In this document: positions 52,354-60,602 of the stretch, piece after piece
Numbering within the stretch: the first letter of the stretch is position 1
Layout of the letters: each line of letters opens with the position of its first letter
NCBI RefSeq assembly: GCF_026626705.1
Contig: NZ_JAPNKC010000001.1
Span: 2,604,001-2,668,000, forward strand
Reading direction: 5' to 3'
Source: Pyxidicoccus sp. MSG2
GTDB taxonomy: Bacteria; Myxococcota; Myxococcia; Myxococcales; Myxococcaceae
DNA: 64,000 bases
Program-made: the position numbers and the translations under genes
The notes under the pieces: generated by a model
What the model saw: only the letters and a program-made list of their open reading frames with translations
Databases searched by the model: none
Told to the model about the DNA's origin: nothing

Positions 52354-55300
52354 CTATCTGGCCGCCTTCTTCTTGAGGACGGGCAGCGCCTTCTTCACCC
52401 GCGCCGCCTCCGGAGAATCGCCCGCCAGTCGCAGGAAGGCCTCGTAGGACTCCACGGCACGGGGCAGCTCCGCTGACTCCCGCACCAGCACGTCCGCCAG
52501 CGTCAGGTGGGCCAGGCCGTCCGTGGGCTCCAGCTCCACGGCCTTCGCCAGTGCCGTCTTCGCCGCCGCCTCCTGCCGCTGCTTGAGGGCCACCATCCCC
52601 AGCGCCAGGTACGAGCGGCCTTCATACGGCGCCAGCCGCACCGCCTCGTCCGCCGCGGAGCGCGCGTCCTTCAGCACCCCGGCGCCGAGCAGCACCCGCG
52701 CCATGGTCGCCTGCGCGAAGGCCTTGTCCCAGACGGTGGGCGCGCGGGCCGCCAGGTCTTCCAGCGTCCGCGCCGCGGCGCGACCGCCCGAGGGGAGCTG
52801 CGCGTAGAGCTCGCCCACCCGGCCGCAGGTGGCATCCGGCCCCTCGCGCCGGGCGGCGGCGAAGGCCGCGTCCGCGTTGTCCACGTTGCCCTGGCGCAGG
52901 AAGGCGTGGGCAATCTCGCAGAAGGTGTCCGGGTCCTTCGGGTCCAGCTTGTTGGCGCGCTCGAGCGCGGAGAAGCCGCCCCGCGCGTCCCCGGCGGCGA
53001 AGAGGATGGCGGCGCGCAGCCGGTGCGCCTCCGCATCGTCCGGGGCCAGCTTCGCCGCGCGGCCCGCCGCCCCTTCCGCATCCTTGCGGCGGCCGGCGTG
53101 GTACAGCGCGAGCGCGAAGCCCTTGTGCGCCCCCGCGCTGCCCGGGTTCTCCAGCTGCCAGGCCTCGAACTGCTTGAGGGCCTCCGGCGTGCGCCCCAGG
53201 GCCAGCAGCGTGCGGCCCAGCGCGTCGCGAGACTCGCCGTGCGCGCCGTTGCGCTCCACCGCCTGCGTCAGCGGCTTGAGGGCCATGTCCGGCAGCCCGC
53301 GCGACAGCAGCAGGCGCCCCAGCGAGCAGGACGCCTCGTAGTCGCGCGGGTCCTTCTGCGCCTCCTCGAATTGGGCCTGCGCCTTGTCGAAGGCGCGCTC
53401 GCGCCAGTACACCTGCCCCAGCGCCAGCCGCATGTCGTTGCGCGGGTGCTTGGAGCCCGCCAGCGCCTTCTCCAGCAGCTCGCGAGCCTGGGACGCGTTG
53501 CCCTCCGCCGCGTCGGCCAGGGCGAGCCAGGACACGGCCTCCGGCGGGTAGCGGTCATTCACGCGCGTGCGCGCCAGCTCCGTGCGGGCCCGCTTCCAGT
53601 CGCCCAGGCGCGCATACGCGGCGCCGCGCACCAGGGCCACCTTGCGGCCCCCGTCCGCCTCCAGGCGCGTCAGCACCTCGCGCTCGCGGTCTCTATCCAG
53701 CAGGGCGCGGCCCAGGCCCTCGCGGGCCTCGTCGCTCTTGGGCTGCAGCTTGAGGGCGGCCTCGTAGGCGGCCTGCGCCGCGTCCAGCTTCCCCGCGGCG
53801 CGGCTGGCGGCACCGAGCGCGAGCTGGAAGTCGAAGGCCATGGGCCCCTGCGCGCCCTTGCCCAGCAGGGCGCGGGCCTCGTCATGCTTGCCCTGGGCGG
53901 AGAGCAGCTCGCCGTGGACCAGTTGCTGGCGCCCCTTCAGCGCGGCCGGCAGCTTCGCGTCCTGCGCGAGCGGCGCCACGTCCGCGAGCGCCGCGTCCAG
54001 GTCCTGGTCCAGCGCGAGCCGCGCCTCGGCGAGGCCGATGCGGGCCGCGGGGTGCTCGGGCGACTTCTTGCGAGCGCGCTCGAACATCTCGACGGCCTGC
54101 GCGAAGTCCTCGGAGGCGAGGTAGTAGTTCCCCAGCGCCACCAGGGCGCGCACGTTGGCGGGCGAGGCCCGGAGCGCGCGGTCGAAGTGCTCCAGCGCCT
54201 TCTTCTCGTCCTTCGCCGCGAGCAGGAGGTTGGCGGCGAGCGCGTGGACCTCCGTGCTTTCCTCGGTGGAGGAGAGCAGCGCGCGGCGAGCGGGCTCGCG
54301 CCCCCGGTCATCCGCCACCAGCACGTTGGTGGCGAGCACCAGGCCGGGCGAGCCTTCCTTCACACCCGGCTTCTCCAGCGCCTCCAGCGCCTGGCGCCGG
54401 TCGTCCGGGGACATGCCGTGGTCCGCGAAGAGCAGCGCGTGCGTCCAGGCGGTGAGCGCCCAGGCGCGGCTGCTGCTCTCGTCCATCTCCCGAGCGAGCT
54501 GGAGCTGCGTGAGCGCCGCGTCCAGCGAGGCCCGCGTGTCCTGGACGGTGAGGTCCTCGGCCCGGGCCAGCGCCTCGTTGAGCGTCTGTCCACCGTGGTC
54601 CGAGCTGATCTTGATGAACCCGACGATGGCGATGCCGAGCACCAGCACCGCCACCACGGCGCCGGCAATCTTCACGCCGTGCCGGGCGATGTACGAGGTC
54701 TTCGCGGCCTCGCGCTTCAGCTTCTCGCGAAGCTCCTGCTCGTAGGCGGCGGTGAGCGCTTCCGTGTCCGGCGCGGGAGCCTTCGCCTTCGCGGCGACGG
54801 TGGGGTTGGCGGTCGCCGTCGCATCCGGGATGTCGTCGAGCAGCGAGCGCTTGCCGCCCGACGGGCGCACCGGTGAAGCCGTACGCGCGGCGACGGGGGT
54901 GCGCGCGGTGGGCTCGGGAGGCGGCAGGTCCCCCAGGAGCCCGCCCCCCGCGGCGGGAATCGTGGGCTTCGCCGTGGTGAACTCGCCGGAGAGGAGCAGC
55001 GGCAGCTCGCTGGTGCCCTCGGGTGGAGCGGCCTGGAGCGGGTCCGGGCTCCCGGCCTCCGATGTGCCTCCATCCTCGTTGCCGGACGCGTCGTCGCTGG
55101 CGGCGTCCGACGTTCCCGCCGAGGACTCGGTGTGCTCGCCAGAGGCTCCGTCCCCGGACGCACCCGGCGCTTCGATGGAACCGGGGGCGCCGTCGCCCCT
55201 CGCTGGGGCCTCGTCGTCGAGCGAAAGGTCCAGGGCCGGCAGCTCCGTGCCGGACACCGGCCGCAGCACGGGGACCTGACGGTTCATCAGCCCGAGCGAG

Positions 55301-56088
55301 GACGCCACATCGCCCGTGGCGCCATCCGCCCCGGCGCGGGGCTGCTCGCCCGTGGCCGTACGGCCCTTCGCGGACGCACTCGTTTGTCCCGAGCCAACTG
55401 CTCCGCCATCCCCCCCGGTGCCCGCGTCGCCGCCGGAGGCACCGTCGGGCGCACGCGCCCCGGCCGCACCATTCGCCTTGCGCGCAGCCGCGTCAGCACC
55501 CTCCGCCGGCTTCGCCTTCGCGGCATCACCGAGCGCGGCGGCGCGCAACCTCGCGGCCGCCATGGGCGACGCCGAAGCGGCCTCCTGCGAGCCCTCCTCG
55601 GCCGAATCCGGGGACTCGCCCTCCTGCGCCGTCTTGGACTTCTCCAGCCCCATCAGGTCCGCGAACACCGGAGCGGGGCCGCCGGCCAGGGCCTGCTGGG
55701 CCTGCTCCAGCCACAGCTTCACGCGCCCGTCATTGGGCTGCAGCGCCACGGCCTTGCGCAGAATCGGCAGCGCGGAGCGGTACAGCCCGCGCTGCAGCAG
55801 CACCTCACCGATGAGGTTGTACGCGTACGGGTTGTCCTTCTCGATGCCGATGGCCTGGTCGAACTGCTCCATCGCCTCCGCGGGACGCCCCAACTGGATG
55901 AGCGCCTTGCCCCACAGCACCCGCCCCACGGTGGACGTGGGGTGGTGGGAGATGCCCTGCCCGCAGACCTCGATGGCACGCGCCGCGTCCCCCTTTTCCA
56001 GCAGGGCCTTGGCCAGCTCGACGAAGACGGAAGAAGTAGGGTCCTGCCGGAGGAGCTGCTCGTATCGCTCCACCATCGACTTGGCCAT
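52354..56088 (-). CDS. Large TPR protein with a central transmembrane segment
   Basis: A 1244-residue protein. Residues 1-130 hold TPR repeats (AARAIEVCGQGISHHP, PAEAMEQFDQAIGIEK). A ~300-residue low-complexity Ala/Gly/Ser/Glu-rich region follows, containing LGLMNRQVPVLRP and LLDDIPDATAT. One transmembrane helix near 480-500 (IAGAVVAVLVLGIAIVGFI) precedes about 700 residues of TPRs up to the C-terminus. A cytoplasmic N-terminus and periplasmic TPR array are likely. Such proteins serve as scaffolds for envelope or motility complexes in myxobacteria, but no specific assignment is justified. Confidence 0.85.
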   Translation of the reverse strand: MAKSMVERYEQLLRQDPTSSVFVELAKALLEKGDAARAIEVCGQGISHHPTSTVGRVLWGKALIQLGRPAEAMEQFDQAIGIEKDNPYAYNLIGEVLLQRGLYRSALPILRKAVALQPNDGRVKLWLEQAQQALAGGPAPVFADLMGLEKSKTAQEGESPDSAEEGSQEAASASPMAAARLRAAALGDAAKAKPAEGADAAARKANGAAGARAPDGASGGDAGTGGDGGAVGSGQTSASAKGRTATGEQPRAGADGATGDVASSLGLMNRQVPVLRPVSGTELPALDLSLDDEAPARGDGAPGSIEAPGASGDGASGEHTESSAGTSDAASDDASGNEDGGTSEAGSPDPLQAAPPEGTSELPLLLSGEFTTAKPTIPAAGGGLLGDLPPPEPTARTPVAARTASPVRPSGGKRSLLDDIPDATATANPTVAAKAKAPAPDTEALTAAYEQELREKLKREAAKTSYIARHGVKIAGAVVAVLVLGIAIVGFIKISSDHGGQTLNEALARAEDLTVQDTRASLDAALTQLQLAREMDESSSRAWALTAWTHALLFADHGMSPDDRRQALEALEKPGVKEGSPGLVLATNVLVADDRGREPARRALLSSTEESTEVHALAANLLLAAKDEKKALEHFDRALRASPANVRALVALGNYYLASEDFAQAVEMFERARKKSPEHPAARIGLAEARLALDQDLDAALADVAPLAQDAKLPAALKGRQQLVHGELLSAQGKHDEARALLGKGAQGPMAFDFQLALGAASRAAGKLDAAQAAYEAALKLQPKSDEAREGLGRALLDRDREREVLTRLEADGGRKVALVRGAAYARLGDWKRARTELARTRVNDRYPPEAVSWLALADAAEGNASQARELLEKALAGSKHPRNDMRLALGQVYWRERAFDKAQAQFEEAQKDPRDYEASCSLGRLLLSRGLPDMALKPLTQAVERNGAHGESRDALGRTLLALGRTPEALKQFEAWQLENPGSAGAHKGFALALYHAGRRKDAEGAAGRAAKLAPDDAEAHRLRAAILFAAGDARGGFSALERANKLDPKDPDTFCEIAHAFLRQGNVDNADAAFAAARREGPDATCGRVGELYAQLPSGGRAAARTLEDLAARAPTVWDKAFAQATMARVLLGAGVLKDARSAADEAVRLAPYEGRSYLALGMVALKQRQEAAAKTALAKAVELEPTDGLAHLTLADVLVRESAELPRAVESYEAFLRLAGDSPEAARVKKALPVLKKKAAR

Positions 56089-56180
56089 GTGCGCTCACGA
56101 CTCCGGTACTCGGGAGGGGGAGCCGGACCATACCACCCCGCCCTCGTCCGGTGATGCTGGCGGGTGCTACCGTCCCTGCC

Positions 56181-56597
56181 GTGAAACGCCTGTCCGCCCT
56201 CTTCCTCGTGCTCGTCCTCGGGGCGTGCGCAACCACGTCCAAGAAATCCAGCCTGGAGGCACTCAAGACGACGGTGGAGAGCTTCCACCAGGTCATCCGC
56301 TGGAGGGACTACCGCTCAGCCGCCCGGTTCATCGTCCCGGAGCGACGCGAGGACTTCCAGCGCGCGCGAATCCAGCTCAACGACGACCAGGACCTCACCG
56401 TCACCGACTACGAAATCGAGGACGTGAAGCTGTCCGAGGACGGGCAGCGCGCCACGGTGCAGAGCCGCATCCAGTGGATGCGCCTGCCCTCCGCCTCCGC
56501 GCGCACCGCCCTCGTCACGTCGGAGTTCGTCCAACGCAACGGGGCGTGGCTGCTGGAGCGGCAGCTCGAAGGGCCCTTCGAGGGCGAGCTGCCGTAG
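56181..56597 (+). CDS. Hypothetical lipoprotein
   Basis: A 138-residue predicted lipoprotein. The GTG at 56181 opens the signal (VKRLSALFLVLVLGAC, Cys 16); a GTG/ATG pair at 56151-56154 would put ten extra residues before it. The mature domain (HQVIRWRDYRSAARFIVPER, VTDYEIEDVKLSEDGQRATV, NGAWLLERQL) has the alpha/beta rhythm of a small NTF2-like or SnoaL-like fold, which is only a suggestion. It is divergent from the large TPR gene. Confidence 0.75.
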   Translation: MKRLSALFLVLVLGACATTSKKSSLEALKTTVESFHQVIRWRDYRSAARFIVPERREDFQRARIQLNDDQDLTVTDYEIEDVKLSEDGQRATVQSRIQWMRLPSASARTALVTSEFVQRNGAWLLERQLEGPFEGELP

Positions 56598-56605
56598 AAA
56601 AGAAA

Positions 56606-56740
56606 CCGCCCACCGTCTCGGGGCCGGCCGAGGCGGTGGGCGTCGGGTGCCCCCCAATGGGGCGCCCTACAAGAATCCGCCTACCGTCTCGGGGCCGGCC
56701 GAGACGGTAGGCGTCGGGTACCCCCCAATGGGGTGCCCTG
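56606..56740. repeat. Two tandem ~71-bp double-hairpin units with compensatory changes
   Basis: Unit 1 starts at 56606, unit 2 at 56677. Each unit has a large hairpin (14-bp arms; unit 1 has 13 of 14 pairs, unit 2 all 14) followed by a smaller hairpin with 9-bp arms closing on CCAAT. Where the units differ, the changes often preserve pairing: GCCCACC/GGTGGGC in unit 1 against GCCTACC/GGTAGGC in unit 2. It begins nine bases after the lipoprotein stop. No reading frame is supported here. Confidence 0.75.
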
Positions 56741-56920
56741 ACAGGTGGGCAGATGGCGACGCTGTGTCCAGGCCCGCGTCGCCGCGCCGTTTCGTGGCTT
56801 CCCTAGAGCAATGCGAGTGCCAGCCTCCATGCGAGTCTTTGGAGGCAGGCGGCCCATTGGAGATTCAAGGGTTTGCCATCCCAGCCGCCCGGCCGCACGC
56901 CTGCCCGCCCGCCCGGGTCC

Positions 56921-56979
56921 TGACATCGCTGTCAGTGCCCCGTGCAGGAGGCGTCACGCCAGGCGTGACACCGGTGTCA
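56921..56979. repeat. Paired TGACA-N4-TGTCA palindromes
   Basis: Two 14-bp palindromes with the same arms, TGACATCGCTGTCA (56921-56934) and TGACACCGGTGTCA (56966-56979), are 45 bp apart centre to centre. Between them and overlapping the second is a further inverted repeat, GTCACGCC-A-GGCGTGAC (56953-56969). They lie between convergent genes (ends 56597 and 57004), so they may be operator-like sites, terminators or a short repeated element. Nothing coding was seen in 56741-57003. Confidence 0.55.
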
Positions 56980-57003
56980 GGGAGGCCTCGGACTTTCCCG
57001 TCG

Positions 57004-57951
57004 CTACTCGCCCAGGACGGAGCGGATGGTGTCCCGCATGGAGTTGCGGGGCTTCCAGCTCACGTCCTGCACCCAACGGCTGCCATCCACGGCGCACAGG
57101 AACTGGATGTGGTCCAGCTCCGGGGGCGGGAAGTTGGCGAGCCGGTACTTGAACAGCGTGCGGAGCAGCGGCCGGGCAATGGGGTGCGGCACGGGGATGG
57201 GGGTGTTGCCCAGCTCGCGCATCACCGAGGACAGCGGCACCTCACCGGGGCCCACCACGTTGTAGACGCCCTTGGGTTCGGGGCGGAGGGCCTCCACCAT
57301 GGCGCGCGCCACGTCCTCCACGTGGATGAGCTGCACCATGGGGTCGAAGCCGGCCATCACCCACGGGCGGCGCAGGCGCAGGTAGTTGGAGGGCGCGTTT
57401 TTGATTGTGGGCCCGACGATGTGGACGGGGCGGAGGATGACCGTCTCGATGTGCGGGTGCTTCCAGAAGAAGCTGTGCGCCAGCATGTCCACTTCGATGA
57501 GGTCTCTCACGCCGGAGAAGCGGCTGGCCGCCATCAGCGGCGCGTCCTCGGTGAGGAAGTTGGAGTTGTCCGGGCTGGGGCCGTAGACGTTGGCCGAGGA
57601 GAGGACCACCACCTTCTTCACGCCGTACTTCGCGCAGTACTCCAGGAGGCGCGTGGTGCCCACGACGTTGAAGGAGTGGTGCTCCTCCTCGCTCATCCGC
57701 GGGTCATGCATGATGCCCATGTGGATGACGGCCTTGACTTCGTTCTTGCGGAAGACGTCCTCGGCCTTCTTCTTGCGCAAGTCCAGCTCGTACATCTCCA
57801 CGTCTTTCGGCCGGCCTACGAAGGGGCGCCGGTCGATGCCGATGATGCGCTCGTGTTTGTGGAGCAGCTTCGCGAGCGTGCGGCCGAGGTTGCCGCTGAT
57901 GCCGGTGACGACGACGGCCGGCCGCGTGGCACTGCTGGACGTGGCGCTCAC
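57004..57951 (-). CDS. NAD-dependent epimerase/dehydratase
   Basis: A 315-residue extended SDR. The cofactor motif is VVVTGISGNLGRTLA (TGxxGxxG), with the downstream LSSANVYGPSP strand; the substrate is probably a nucleotide sugar or a lipid-linked intermediate. The usual YxxxK is not obvious in the standard context, so activity may differ from classical epimerases. The GTG start overlaps the acyltransferase stop (GTGA). It is the last gene of a five-gene minus-strand operon. Confidence 0.85.
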   Translation of the reverse strand: MSATSSSATRPAVVVTGISGNLGRTLAKLLHKHERIIGIDRRPFVGRPKDVEMYELDLRKKKAEDVFRKNEVKAVIHMGIMHDPRMSEEEHHSFNVVGTTRLLEYCAKYGVKKVVVLSSANVYGPSPDNSNFLTEDAPLMAASRFSGVRDLIEVDMLAHSFFWKHPHIETVILRPVHIVGPTIKNAPSNYLRLRRPWVMAGFDPMVQLIHVEDVARAMVEALRPEPKGVYNVVGPGEVPLSSVMRELGNTPIPVPHPIARPLLRTLFKYRLANFPPPELDHIQFLCAVDGSRWVQDVSWKPRNSMRDTIRSVLGE

Positions 57952-58802
57952 CAGAACACCCCCCGACGCTCCTTGAGCCCCTGGTGCAGCATGGATTGAA
58001 TCGCGGCCTTCACGGTGCGGACCTTCTTGTCCAGCTCGCTGTCCTCGTCATCCGGGCGGCCGGTGAAGCGCAGCGGGTCTCCGAAGTAGATGCGGTACTT
58101 CGTCGGCAGGGGAATGGGCAGGCCCGTCGGCGTCACGGGGAAGGACGGGAAGCCGAGCAGCTTCGCCACGGGCTTCAAATCCATCAACGCGGGGGCCTGC
58201 TCCTCGGCGCCGACGACGGCGACGGGGATGATGGGCGTGCGCGTCTCCAGCGCCAGCCGCATGAAGCCCAGGCCGAACTCCTGGAGCTGGTAGCGCTGGG
58301 GCCACAGCTTGTTGATGCCTCGCAGCCCCTCGGGGAAGACGAGGATGGCCTCCTCCGCGTCCAGCAGCCGGCGGCAATTTTCAGGGGTGCCGACAATCTG
58401 TCCCACGCGGGCCATGAAGGTGGACACGTAGGGCAGCGAGGGCACCCACTTCTCCACCATGCTGCGGATGGCGCGCGGCGGGCTGGCCTCCAGCATCATG
58501 GAGACGCCAATCATGGCCCCGTCCAGCGGAATCTGGCCGGAGTGGTTGGACACCAGCAGCACCCGGCCGGCGGGCACCTTCTCGATGCCGAACGTCTCCA
58601 CGCGGAAGTAGTTCCGGTAGAGCCACACGAAGGGCGCCAGGGCGGAGAGGCTGTAGTCGAGGCTGAAGCCGAACGGGTCCACCCCGTATTCGTTCTCCGG
58701 GCGGGCGAGCGCCAGGAGCCGTTGCTTCTGCTCGTCATTGGCCAGCCGGTCCGTCCAGTCGCGCAGGCCCTTCTTCACTCGGTCGGTGAGGCGCTCCAGC
58801 AT
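57948..58802 (-). CDS. 1-acyl-glycerol-phosphate-type acyltransferase (LPLAT family)
   Basis: A 284-residue acyltransferase of the PlsC/LPLAT superfamily, subgroup resembling MGAT-like bacterial enzymes. The catalytic region is LLVSNHSGQIPLDGAMIG (His and Asp of the acyltransferase motif) and the substrate-binding block is ILVFPEGLRGINK. An N-terminal hydrophobic segment (SALAPFVWLYRNYF) suggests membrane association. In this operon the enzyme could acylate a glycolipid precursor, by inference. Confidence 0.87.
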   Translation of the reverse strand: MLERLTDRVKKGLRDWTDRLANDEQKQRLLALARPENEYGVDPFGFSLDYSLSALAPFVWLYRNYFRVETFGIEKVPAGRVLLVSNHSGQIPLDGAMIGVSMMLEASPPRAIRSMVEKWVPSLPYVSTFMARVGQIVGTPENCRRLLDAEEAILVFPEGLRGINKLWPQRYQLQEFGLGFMRLALETRTPIIPVAVVGAEEQAPALMDLKPVAKLLGFPSFPVTPTGLPIPLPTKYRIYFGDPLRFTGRPDDEDSELDKKVRTVKAAIQSMLHQGLKERRGVFW

Positions 58803-58892
58803 AGGAGGGGTTCTTTACACCACCGGCCCGGACTCCGGGAGTGAGGGAATGACGGAGTGCGCCAGCGGACACGCCCCGGAGGACGGCGCCGC

Positions 58893-59831
58893 TCACAGCG
58901 TGGGGGAGAGCCGCCCGGCCGCGTCGCGCAGGGTGACGACGTCGCACTCCGCCTTCAGCCAGCCGAAGACTTCTCGCAGCCGCTCCAGCTTCCGGGCCGC
59001 GCTCACGCGCAGATCCCGCTGCTGCCGCACCAGTTCGGGGGGAATCCCGTCGGTGGCGTCCAGCACGTCCACGCCGTGCAATTCGAAGTTGAAGAAGGCG
59101 TCCTTCCGGCACGCGCGCCAGGCCGCGCGCAGGGCGGACAGCGGCAGCGTGGTGGCGAAGGTGCCGATGAAGGGGAAGCGCACGCCCGGCGTCACCGCCA
59201 TGGGCAACTCCAGCACCGCGCCCGAGCCCCGCTGGTAGGGCCGTGACGGGTCCGGCCGGTAGGGCACCCGGGGCGCCAGTAGCACGCGCGGCGTGTCCAG
59301 CACCGAGCGCGAGGGCCGCCCCACCAGCGCCAGCGCCCCCATCACCGCCGCCTTCGCCGCGTAGTACGGCGCGGCGGGGAACGCGGACGAGCCATAGCGG
59401 TAGCCCTGCTCCGCCGTGGCCGCGTACAGGTCCGCGTTCAGCGTGTAGCCCGGGGCGCGGAAGCCCTCGGGCCTTGTCCCCGTGGCCGAGAGGATGGCGG
59501 CATCCGCGCGCGCCAGGTCCTCGCGGATGGCGGGCAGGCCCCGGCGCGTGAGCGCGTAGTCATGCGCGTGGCTGTGGCTGGCCACTTCGATTCCCGCTTC
59601 GTGGGCGGCGCGCATCCCCGCCGCGGCGCCCGGGTCCGACTCCAGATCCTCACCGATGGCGAAGAAGGTGCCGGGGATGCCGAGTCCCTCCAGCAGCTCG
59701 CGGAAGCGCGGCACCGCGACGGCGTGCACCAGCGTGCGGGCGCGCTCGTCGAGCAGCGACTCCGGCAGGCCATGGATGCGGCAGTAGTGCGGCAGCGAGT
59801 CGAGGTCGACGGAGATGGACGCCAGCCGCAC
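58893..59831 (-). CDS. Polysaccharide deacetylase-family protein (NodB homology)
   Basis: A 312-residue NodB-fold protein. The N-terminal SISVDLDSLPHY supplies the catalytic-type Asp pair, PGTFFAIGEDLESD matches the conserved strand, and EVASHSHAHDYALT supplies the metal-binding His set. The C-terminal third (FFNFELHGVDVLDATDG) carries another conserved His. There is no signal peptide, so it may be cytoplasmic and act on a lipid-linked sugar before export. The GTG start is 21 bases after the GT2 stop. Confidence 0.86.
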   Translation of the reverse strand: MRLASISVDLDSLPHYCRIHGLPESLLDERARTLVHAVAVPRFRELLEGLGIPGTFFAIGEDLESDPGAAAGMRAAHEAGIEVASHSHAHDYALTRRGLPAIREDLARADAAILSATGTRPEGFRAPGYTLNADLYAATAEQGYRYGSSAFPAAPYYAAKAAVMGALALVGRPSRSVLDTPRVLLAPRVPYRPDPSRPYQRGSGAVLELPMAVTPGVRFPFIGTFATTLPLSALRAAWRACRKDAFFNFELHGVDVLDATDGIPPELVRQQRDLRVSAARKLERLREVFGWLKAECDVVTLRDAAGRLSPTL

Positions 59832-59852
59832 GGTGCGCGCCCTCCTACCGGC

Positions 59853-60563
59853 TCACGTCCCGCGGACGCGGATGACGTAGAACAGCTTGCCCACGTTCTT
59901 GAGCACGTTGGGCACGCGCTTGAAGAGGTGGATGGAGGGCTGGCGCTTCTCGTGGAGCTGGATGGGAATCTCCACCACCTTCAGCCCCTCGCGCCAGGCG
60001 CGGATGACGAACTCGCTGGCGAACACGTCCATGTCCACCACGCACTTGGCGATGACGGGCAGCAGCGCCTCGCGGCGGAAGGCCTTCAGCCCGTGCGTGT
60101 CCGTGCCCTGGAAGCCCAGCGCCACCTTCAGCAGGCCGTTGTGCACGCGCGTGGCCGCCCGGCGCACCAGGGGGCGCTGGTCGCTGGCGCCCTTGGCCGC
60201 CTTGGAGCCCACCACCATGTCCGCCTCGCCCCGCTCCAGCCGCGGCAGCGCCGCGTCGTAGAAGGTCAGGTCACACAGGTCGATTTCGTCGCAGACCACG
60301 TACGTGCCGCGGGCCATGAGGATGCCGGCCTTGAGCGCGGAGCCGTAGTTGGGCCGCTCCGAGTGGAACCAGCGCAGGCGCGGATTCTTCGCGCACATCT
60401 CTTCCAAGATGCGCGGCGTCGCGTCTCGCGAGCCGTTCTCCGCGAAGATGATTTCGTAGTCGAGCCCGCGTGCATCCAGCCCCTGGCGCAGCTCCTCCGC
60501 CGCCGAGGTGATGATGGACTCCTCGTTGTAGACCGGAATGACGACGGAGAGGTGCGGGGCCAT
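59853..60563 (-). CDS. Family 2 glycosyltransferase (dolichol-phosphate-mannose synthase-like)
   Basis: A 236-residue GT-A fold glycosyltransferase. It shows LSVVIPVYNEESIITSAAEE, IIFAENGSRDATPRILEE, the DXD-like CDEIDLCDLT and FQGTDTHGLKAFRREALL. No C-terminal membrane helices are seen. It is likely to transfer a sugar to a lipid carrier. It lies between the deacetylase (21-base gap) and the FAD oxidoreductase (39-base gap). Confidence 0.88.
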   Translation of the reverse strand: MAPHLSVVIPVYNEESIITSAAEELRQGLDARGLDYEIIFAENGSRDATPRILEEMCAKNPRLRWFHSERPNYGSALKAGILMARGTYVVCDEIDLCDLTFYDAALPRLERGEADMVVGSKAAKGASDQRPLVRRAATRVHNGLLKVALGFQGTDTHGLKAFRREALLPVIAKCVVDMDVFASEFVIRAWREGLKVVEIPIQLHEKRQPSIHLFKRVPNVLKNVGKLFYVIRVRGT

Positions 60564-60602
60564 GGAATTGGGTCCCTCAGATATGGGGCGAGAGCCGGGC
60601 CG

